This document shows positions 56,800 to 64,000 of a DNA stretch of 64,000 bases, one piece after another. The position numbers and the translations under genes were made by a program. How positions within the stretch are numbered: the stretch's first letter is position 1; every line of letters starts with the position of its first letter. The notes below the pieces were generated by a model, which saw only the letters and a list, made by a program, of their open reading frames with translations, searched no databases and was not told where the DNA came from. Source of the DNA: Papio anubis (lineage: Eukaryota > Chordata > Mammalia > Primates > Cercopithecidae); NCBI RefSeq assembly GCF_008728515.1, contig NC_044986.1, positions 60,005,159 to 60,069,158 of the forward strand. Reading direction: 5' to 3'.

Positions 56800-56905
56800 G
56801 GTGTTGACAGCTTTGAGTTCAAATTTCAGACTCTCTGTAATATCACATAAATCACTCAATTCCTCTGTGGATCTGTTTTACTACCTGTAAAATATGATTC
56901 ACCAT
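56800..56905 (-). repeat. MIR fragment (weak)
   Basis: 'tttgagttcaaatttcagactctctg', 'aatcactcaattcctctgtgg' and 'ctacctgtaaaatatg' resemble a decayed reverse MIR. Confidence 0.5.
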
Positions 56906-57577
56906 GTTTCTTTCATACATATCTCATTGTAGTTCTCACTCAAATACTCTACTTCATATTTTAAGAATTAGGAAATAATTAAAAATATTTCTTGCCAAAT
57001 CATAGTTATTGATAGGCACTTAATTTTTTTCCTTGAAAATTCTTTACTATCTGTGCCTGTTAGAAAAGTAAGAAAGTCTTAGACCAATTAGCTACTGGAA
57101 ACAATGTGAAGCATGAGTTCAGTGAAGCTGTAAACCAAATTCCATTACAGGAATCAGACATTAGTGTTGTTATTTACTTGGCTCTGATGATTTTGTGAGC
57201 AAGGGGAAAATCTGACTTTTGCACAAAGTCAGTTTACTCTGTGGGTTTATAATTTTGGCCGACAAATGGAGAGGTAAATTGATGATGACTTGCCAGCTAA
57301 GAATACTGTGTACTGTCTACCACCATAGGGAGCCAGAATTTTGTCATTTAGCATGATATCTTTTTAGCTTTCCTTACTCAGATTTCCAGCAAAAAAGCAA
57401 ATTTCCGTATTTCTCAATGAAAAAGACTTTTAAAAGGTAAGAAGAGTTCATCGTTAGCCCTGGCTGTTCCTGGGGTGGGTGTTGATAAGACTGCATTAAA
57501 CTGTCATCAAGGCTGGCTTTAGGCATAATGGGAAGACTCTCCCAACATCAGCAAGCATCGTTTCCTCATGGACTAGA
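56906..57577. other. Unassigned sequence
   Basis: No gene or repeat family recognised. Confidence 0.4.
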
Positions 57578-57951
57578 TGTATTAGTCCATTTTCACGCTG
57601 CTGACAAAGACATACTCAAGACTGGATAATTTATAAAGGAAATAGGTTTAATTTACTCACAGTTCTGCAGGGCTGGGGAGGCCTCAGGAAACTTACAATC
57701 ATGGCAGAAGAAGAAGCAAGCATGTCCTTCTTCACATGGCTGCAGGCAGGAGAAGAATGGGTGAAGTGGGGAAAAGCCCCTTATAAAACCATCAGATCTT
57801 GTGAGAACTCTCTCACTATTGCAAGAACAGCATGCGGGAACTGTCCCCATGATCCAATTACCTCCCACCTGGTCCCTCCCAACACCTGTAGGGATTATGG
57901 GAACTACAATTCAGAATGAGGTTTGTGAAGGGACACAGCCAAACCGTATCA
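57578..57951 (-). mobile_element. Solo MST-type MaLR LTR
   Basis: Starts tgtattagtccatttt and ends ccaaaccgtatca. Internal 'gataatttataaaggaaataggttt' and 'ataaaaccatcagatcttgtgag' are typical of the family. Flanks ctaga (57573-57577) and ctagg (57952-57956) fit a 5-bp TSD. Confidence 0.92.
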
Positions 57952-58054
57952 CTAGGTGAGGGTTGTGAAACCAGGGAGTGGGGTGCTGAAGTATTTAAGG
58001 CCTTGTGGGGAAACAGCACAGCACAGCACTGCAGTTGAGGGATAATACTTTGGG

Positions 58055-58240
58055 AGCCAGATAAGTCTGGGAGGAAATCCTGGCTCAGTACTCAGTGTAT
58101 ATGCAACTTTGGACAAATGACATAACTTTTTTAGTCTAAATGAGATCATCTGTAAAATACAAGCATTATTGCCTACCTTGTAGGTTGGTTGTAAAGATTA
58201 CATGAGATAATGTGTGCCAAATATTTGACAACGTCAAGAC
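58055..58240 (-). repeat. MIR SINE
   Basis: 'gaggaaatcctggctcagtac', 'gcaactttggacaaatgacataac', 'gagatcatctgtaaaatac' and 'ttggttgtaaagattacatgagataatgtg' in reverse MIR order. Confidence 0.85.
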
Positions 58241-59114
58241 CTGGGGTGTGGCGTGTGCTCATCCTTCTCAGACAGCCCTCCCATGGGTCTTTCCCTTTCT
58301 GGTCCCATTTGTAAATAAATATTAAAAATTCCTGGTGTCTGTTGTTTTAAAAAAGCATTTTGGGTTGCCATTTACATTTTTAATGTAATTAAATTGAATT
58401 TCCCTCTACCTCTGTATATAGCTGACGTTCTAACTTGGATTTAGATACAATATATGCTACAACTTAGTCATTTCTGGAAGATGAGGTAGGGGCCCCTTGG
58501 GAGTCAATTGCATGAGATCTGGAGTTAGACTCCATCCAAAAAGAAGTTGGAAATGAGATGCTCAGGTTTACTTCAAGGGCAGTGCTGGGGGCAGAGGAGA
58601 GGGCTGATCACTATGTTAGTCCCTCAGGCTTGATGCTGTGTTACTTAATACCCTTTAAGCAACATGGGCACTTATTAGTAGGATATATGGTGTCACATGT
58701 GTGTATTTCAGGTGGTACTATGAAGCCAGCCACTCTGTTGTCAAGGAGGCTTGTTTATTTGATTGTCCTTACCTGAATCAGCTACACATCTTTCATGAAC
58801 TCCAGGATACCTGTCTCTGGAGATAAGGACAGCTGTGTTCAGTCAAGATCAGGCATCAAAACAGACCCGTAGTTACTGGCAGAACAGCCTCATCAGGCTT
58901 TGGGGAACTGAATCTTTATAAACAGCCGTGAAATTGCTTGATGCAATTGGCCCTTTCAAACACTGCTCTTTACCCATTGGCTGTTACCATTGGTGCCATA
59001 CATGTAAGCAGTCACTAGAGTCTCCTCAGCCATTCAGCTGAATATGTTCCCAGCATCATTCTGCTGTCAGTCAACTGGGAGAGTATATAGTCTTGGTCTC
59101 TTATGGCAACAGCA

Positions 59115-59138
59115 GGTGTGTGTGTGTGTGTGTGTGTA
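59115..59138 (+). repeat. (TG)n simple repeat
   Basis: About 11 to 12 GT units, uninterrupted. Confidence 0.92.
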
Positions 59139-59823
59139 GCCGTGTGTAGATGGCAAGTATTAAGTACAACATGGCTCTCTTTTCAATATAGCCCATTCTC
59201 TTTTTTTTTTTTTTAAAGAATCTGGCCTCTTATATTTATTCATAGGAAATTAAATTCCATGTATGTTGGGCAGCTGGAATTTTATTACTTTCAGGAGGAA
59301 CAATAAATGTTTTTAAACATCAGTTTATACAAAGCATCTAAAGTCTCCTCCAACGTATTCTGTTCATCACTGGAAGTCCTGGATCTATGAAGAATGAACA
59401 GACTTGGTGAACAGTTTCTCTAAATAGAACGTGTGAAATAATTATCTGTCATTCTTGACATATACAGGATAGGAAGGAGTAAATTACATAGAGAATTTGG
59501 AGCTAGAAATCCTCCTGTGAAATTCAGATTAATGATTAGTTTTATACTTAGTGTCCCTCTTCCAGGAGATTAATAAAGCAGGGCTGATTCTATACATTTA
59601 ATAACTATTTACCTCGTGTGATTTGGGAGGCATAAAAATTATCTGCCTCAATATAGTTTTTTTTTTACTCAAATGATAATATCTATCTCTAAGATTCCTT
59701 CTTTTAGGTTAAATATGGCCTCCTTACCTAGTTCTCTTTGTTGGAAGTAGATAATTCATAATGCTACTTACATTTTGGTGTTAATTTCTTTATTCAATGT
59801 ACCTCTCCCTCTATAAGAAGATG

Positions 59824-59876
59824 GGGGTGTGTGTGTGTGCATGTGTGTGTGTGTGCCTGTGTGTGTGTTTATGTGT
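59824..59876 (+). repeat. Interrupted (TG)n repeat
   Basis: Three GT runs separated by gca, gcc and ttta interruptions, typical of an ageing microsatellite. Confidence 0.9.
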
Positions 59877-60967
59877 TTGACTGTACTAGTCACAGGATTA
59901 TGGCCATGGACTACTGTATACCTAGAGAGAAGGCTGGAGGTTGGCTGGGTAGGAAGCATTTGTAAGACATACTTTTAAATTTTGCACAAGGCATTGTCTT
60001 AGGACTTATTTTGGGGTTATAGCCTTAGAATTCTTGCTATACAGAATTTCTTTTTCTCAGTGATCGCATTTTACATTGCAGGTAATGATTCCCATCGACC
60101 TAACTGTTATCATATGCCCGCCCCTGGGGCTAATCACAGTGATCATGAGTTTAAAGACATGGGATTGGTCAATTTAGGCCATACGCCTCAGATACCTGAA
60201 AGCAGGGGTCGGTGGTGTATTGGACTTGACAGCCTCATCAGAACCATGTGGAGTAAGGGAAGAGAGTTTTCCAAAAGCAGATGGGGTTGCTATCTGTGCT
60301 AGAAAAGGAAAAGGCATGGCAAGACACAAATGACACTAACCACTGAACTCTTCTGACTCAAAATCATCTCCACTCAGAGTTTTATGGTGTCAAACAATTT
60401 ATTCTAACCAGAAGGGTGTAGTGAGTGAGTGAAGGCTGATGTTTGGAATATGTGAACCCCTGGGGAGGGGGTGATTCTGAAACTCTGCCTCTCTGTGCTT
60501 GAGATGAAATAAATCAATACAAAACAGAAGTGTTTGGCCACATGATGCTAACACATAAACATGGATCATTTGTAAACGTGCTAATGATGAAACCAAGACA
60601 TTTTACACTTCTGCGTCAAAGGGGTGTCTTCTAGACTTGGTCTTTCAGTAGAGAAGTTCACCTCCAAGGAGGTGATGATTGTGATTGGCAGCCTCACAGG
60701 GGTGGGGGAACAAAAAACTTAGATATTACAATTGTTTGTGGCTTCCCAAAGCCGCAGCGCATAAACATATACGCAATATCATGGGGAGGACAATTTAAAA
60801 AAATATCTAAAAGAGATCTTTAGGAGACAATAATGGAAAAAAAAAAGATTGAGACACATTGTTCTATATCTAAGCAAGTTGACTTAGGAAGATGTGAACT
60901 AGGATGAAATGATGTTATGAAATTGGTGATCAGAGACACAGGGAGACTGGTGAAAACACAATTGGGA

Positions 60968-61045
60968 TTGGAACCCAGCCACCTCCTAACTCTGTGGAAA
61001 TGGACAAGTAACTTAATCTCTCTGCATCTCAGTTTCCTAATAGTG
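60968..61045 (-). repeat. MIR fragment
   Basis: 'gattggaacccagccacctcc', 'gacaagtaacttaatctctctgcatctcagtttcctaa' is reverse MIR. Confidence 0.75.
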
Positions 61046-61054
61046 ACCTTTTGC

Positions 61055-61368
61055 AGTCAATCCTTCCCCCAACTACTGGCCTCAGGCAACTATTGATCTG
61101 CCTTCTGTCACTGGTTTCCTAGGATTTCATGTAAGTAGAATCATACAATATGTGTTCCTTGTCTTGTGTCTGACTTCTTTCGCTCATCATGTTTTTGAGA
61201 TTCATTGATGTTGTTGTAATGTATCAGTATTTCATTCCTTTTTATTGCTAATTTTTATTCTACTCATCAGCTGATGGGCATTTGGATTATTTACAGTTTG
61301 GGGCTATTAAGAATAATGCTACTATGAACATTTTTGTGCAAGGCTTTGTGTGGACATTACTTTCCAAA
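61055..61368 (-). mobile_element. L1M 3'-end fragment
   Basis: 'gtagaatcatacaatatgtgttcc', 'ttgagattcattgatgttgttg', 'gctgatgggcatttggattatttacagtttggggctatt' and 'aaggctttgtgtggacat' match the reverse 3' region of an old L1 (L1MC/L1ME type). An Alu interrupts its end. Confidence 0.8.
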
Positions 61369-61375
61369 CTTTTTT

Positions 61376-61689
61376 TCTTTTTTTGACGGAGTGTTGCTCT
61401 GTTGCCCAGTGTGGAGTGCTGCTCTGTCGCCCAGGGTGGAGTGCAGTGCCGTGATCTCAGCTCACTGCAACCTCCACCTTCCAGGTTTAAGGGATTCTCC
61501 TGTCTCAGCTTCCTGAGTAGCTGGGACTACAGGCGCCCTTCAGCATGCCTGATAAATTTTTGTATTTTCAGTAGAGACGGGATTTCACCACATTGGCCAG
61601 GCTGGCCTCGAACTCCTGACCTCAAGTGATCTGCCTATCTAGGCTTCCCAAAGTGCTGGGATTACAGGTATTAGTCTCTGCGCCCGACC
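61376..61689 (-). mobile_element. AluS-type with internal 25-bp duplication, antisense
   Basis: Reverse Alu with perfect TSD ccaaactttttt at 61364-61375 and 61690-61701. Within the right arm a 25-bp unit (61392-61416) is repeated in tandem (61417-61441) with three differences. Confidence 0.95.
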
Positions 61690-61701
61690 CCAAACTTTTT
61701 T

Positions 61702-62194
61702 ATACTTGGTTCTTGCTGCCAGATGCCATTGGATACCAGATATTCCATTTAGTTAATACATACATAAACTGTACACTGTGTAAAACAAACAAAAGACAAA
61801 AAGCAGGCAAGAAAAAGCATAAATGAGTAAACTGTATAGAATTCTTTTTGAAATGCTGCAGATTTTATAAACATTTATTGCTAGAAATAGCATATTTCAA
61901 AAAATACTTGGAGTGTGAAAAAGTAGGTGAAATAGAGACACCCCCAAATGTATAAACTTATCATACTAGTGGTATAATTTTGTAAAACTAATGAATAACT
62001 ATGTAAAATACAAACTTAGGTTCAAAGTATTTTGGGGCACATCGGCTATAGAAAAACCTTAGTTCATAATGCCTAATTCAGAATTTTTGGCAGAAAAAAT
62101 ATCCCTAAGCAAATAGGTTTCAAGTAAACAAATTTTAGGCAAATTCACTTTAGGCAAATTTCACTGTCAATGGAATAGCACTCGTGATTAATTA
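61702..62194. other. Unassigned sequence
   Basis: No gene or family recognised. A short local repeat of 'ggcaaatt' type occurs near 62135-62162. Confidence 0.4.
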
Positions 62195-62480
62195 AACATG
62201 GATGGCAAAAGGAGAAGTCAAACCTGGGGTGATTCTTAGGTTTTTCTTAAAGACTACCAGGCAGATAGAGGCATCATTCATGGAGATGAGAAATTTAGGA
62301 AGGGAAGGAGGATTTGTGGTGACATTGGGAGGGGAGAAAATGAGTTCAGGTTTATTCGTGTTGAGTTTGAGCTTCTTGGGAGGCATCTGGGTCAAGGTGT
62401 CCAGTAGGTATAAGATTTATGGAACACAGAGCAAAAATCTGGCTTGGAGATATCTAAAATTAGGGCTTCATATCGGGACA
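62195..62480 (-). repeat. L2 LINE fragment
   Basis: 'ggggtgattcttaggtttttc', 'attcatggagatgagaaatttaggaaggg', 'gtgttgagtttgagcttcttgggaggcatctgggtcaaggtgtccagtagg' and 'cttggagatatctaaaattagggc' match reverse L2 in order. Confidence 0.75.
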
Positions 62481-63772
62481 AAGCCACAACACACAGGTGT
62501 TTAGACACATGAAGACACCTCAGGAGAATTGTTGGGGTTGGAGGAGCTCTGTAGGAGACACTTATTCCAATGCAAGAGAAAATGAGGCTTCCCGGTCGAT
62601 TTTGCCTGAGTTTCTCCAAGTAAAGCTCCTCAGGATGTTACAGGGCACAAGACATACCCACAAGTCCTTACACCTCAGGGACACATGGCTTTGGCTTACA
62701 GGGGGTGGGTGATTCTATGAACAGCATGGATTTGTTCCAGGGGTTAATATGTGTTGGAAGCTATAAAGAAAAACTGAAAATATGGACTCTCTGAAAACGA
62801 TGTTAGGGAATAAGTGTCAGTGCTATGGAGTTTCTTGCACAGTGTGCAACATAAAAAGGGAGGAGGAGAGTGTGCCAGATGCCTTTGGTGCTCATGGCAC
62901 CTCCCCACTGCCCATTTCTAGTTTCAGCTGGGGCTGTGGCAGATGGTTCTGGTGAACTGAGGCTCACTTTGTGTACCTTTCTGATGTCTCTCTTCGGGTA
63001 TTCTCTGGCTTTGTAGAAGCCCTCTTGGCTTATATGCAATTGCAGCCCAGAAATCCAGAAGAGCCAATGTTCTTGGGAGCAACCTTCAATCAGTAGGTAT
63101 TGGTAGCCAGTGGCTAAATACTCCAGATAACAGTCCCGCAGGTGGGCAGCATTGGAGCCATCCTGTATGCTTCGTGGGGGCCCTGGTTGAAGCATGCCCT
63201 GTTTCTTCCAATGGTACTTGGATAACACATCTTTATATTTTCTTTTCCTCTTTTCTTGTCTCGCTTTATCATTCAGTCACTCCAGATTCCTGCATCACTT
63301 CTCATATAAGCCATCTGCACCCCAGTGCTTGCCTCAGGCTCTGCTTTTCGGGGAACTTACTCTAAGACAGCTAGCTTTGCCCGCTCTTCAACAGAACACA
63401 GTCGGCTTGAGTGCTTCCTGCTGGCCTTGGCTGCAGGAAGACACTGTGGTGTCCGGCAGAAAAAACAGGGGGCCCAATGGATGCAGCAACACCCAACCAA
63501 TGGGAGCCAGGAGGTAAAGGTGAAGGTGGGAACTGAGGTTGGTACATGGTAACTATGGGGCAGTGGGCTGGATGTGTCCGTGGGAAAACCCCAGGGGACT
63601 CTAGAAGTACTTGGTAGTGACTTGGCTGCACACTGGGATTCTGCATTGTCAGGAACGGGTAAGAGCCAGTGAAACACTAGTTATGCACAAGATTTGGAAC
63701 TGTCAGAATATGTGTGGTTGTTTAAGCAATGACTAATGACAGTGGGTAAAAATTTCCTAGGAATAGCCCATT
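62481..63772. other. 1.3-kb unassigned stretch
   Basis: No repeat family or gene recognised. It carries several overlapping short frames on both strands, the longest being the 141-codon minus frame at 62803-63228 listed separately. Slightly more GC-rich than its surroundings. Confidence 0.4.
62803..63228 (-). other. Unrecognised 141-codon ORF (probably chance)
   Basis: Open minus-strand frame from ATG, without overlap to a repeat I can name. The translation has no signal peptide, membrane segment or known motif; composition is ordinary (HLRDCYLEYLATGYQYLLIE near residues 30-49). There is no paralogue in the window and no recognisable splice or promoter context. It could be chance, part of an unnamed old repeat, or an exon; chance is most likely. 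Confidence 0.15.
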
Positions 63773-63950
63773 GATTATTAACCTTTGGTGCACATCAGAA
63801 TCACCTAAGGAACTTTTTCAAAATACACATGTCCCTGAAGTGTAATCTCTAGGAGTCTAGCCATCTCTATTGTATATTTTGAAAAAATTCCTCAGCTGAT
63901 AATGATGTCCAATAAAACTTGAGGACCTCTGTGCAAAGTGAAACAAAAAT
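63773..63950 (+). mobile_element. hAT-type MITE (MER33/MER3-like)
   Basis: 'aacctttggtgcacatcagaatcacctaaggaactttttcaaaatacacatg' at the start and a decayed complementary end ('attcctcagctgataatgatgt') fit a non-autonomous hAT element. Family is tentative. Confidence 0.55.
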
Positions 63951-64000
63951 AAGGCCAGAGGTAGAAGTCCGAGGAGGCATTAACATGTAAGAAGTAGACA

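Larger units (their letters stand above)
58241..60967. other. 2.7-kb unassigned stretch with two TG repeats
   Basis: No gene or repeat family recognised apart from TG runs. The 72-codon plus frame at 58558-58776 and 80-codon frame at 60060-60302 carry no motif I know. Probably the largest block of non-repeat-derived sequence in the window, so the place where conserved non-coding elements or an unrecognised exon would most likely be found. Confidence 0.4.

Noticed and set aside
26351..57951. Possible complete endogenous retrovirus between the MaLR LTRs
   Set aside because: The five MaLR LTRs differ in subtype and orientation, and no gag, pol or env-like sequence lies between any pair; all look like solo LTRs.
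1..64000. tRNA, rRNA, snRNA or miRNA genes
   Set aside because: I scanned for characteristic box and stem sequences and recognised none; a covariance-model search was not possible here.

Overview
This is a 64-kb piece of primate nuclear DNA that is almost entirely non-coding and built from interspersed repeats. L1, Alu, MIR, L2, ERVL-MaLR/ERVL LTRs and hAT-type MITEs are all recognisable. Several Alu copies carry bases I associate with the AluY lineage of Old World monkeys rather than human AluY (left-arm 'gctcaagcc', right-arm 'gatccggcc' or a close variant, 'gcgtaaaccc', 'actagccgggcgagg'). The most likely source is therefore a cercopithecid (macaque, baboon, vervet or relative). I see no host protein-coding gene, no tRNA/rRNA/snRNA and no CRISPR array; nearly every long ORF is L1 ORF1/ORF2 debris or a chance frame through an Alu or LTR.

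Layout. 1-10.3 kb is an antisense L1 nest: an old L1 (1-2552 and 8308-about 9190) interrupted by a near-full-length L1 (2565-8293) flanked by a target-site duplication (TSD), plus older L1M/HAL1-like debris to 10.28 kb. 10.3-15.1 kb is mostly unassigned sequence with a MIR and an Alu. 15154-20073 is one L1PA insertion with a 5' inversion (twin priming) and matching 9-bp TSDs; its RT motif is FAVD instead of FADD and ORF2 has frameshifts and an early stop. 20-25 kb holds MER5A, an internally deleted monkey-type AluY, MIR, L2 and a 5'-truncated older L1 (22371-24314).

25-44.5 kb is the least L1-rich part: Alus, solo MaLR and MLT2A LTRs, MIR/L2 fragments and long unassigned stretches. It includes an Alu whose 5' end is inverted between TSDs (34053-34357), a nested Alu pair, a tetranucleotide microsatellite grown from an Alu tail, and two diverged copies of an unidentified repeat at 41.1 and 41.7 kb.

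44.5-53.2 kb is a convergent L1 pair: an older sense L1 (44525-49066) abutting an antisense L1 (49067-53196) that lacks its 3' half. That is the wrong end for ordinary L1 truncation, so a deletion or a non-classical insertion is implied. 53.2-64 kb contains an MST-type LTR split by a monkey-type AluY, MIRs, hAT MITEs, another MST-type LTR, TG repeats, L1M, L2 and an Alu with an internal 25-bp duplication.

These pieces do not act as a pathway; they record successive retrotransposition events. Every L1 copy whose RT core lies in the window is damaged, so none looks able to move on its own. Repeat family names are assigned by recognition, not by a database search, and edges without a TSD are accurate to roughly 10-30 bp.
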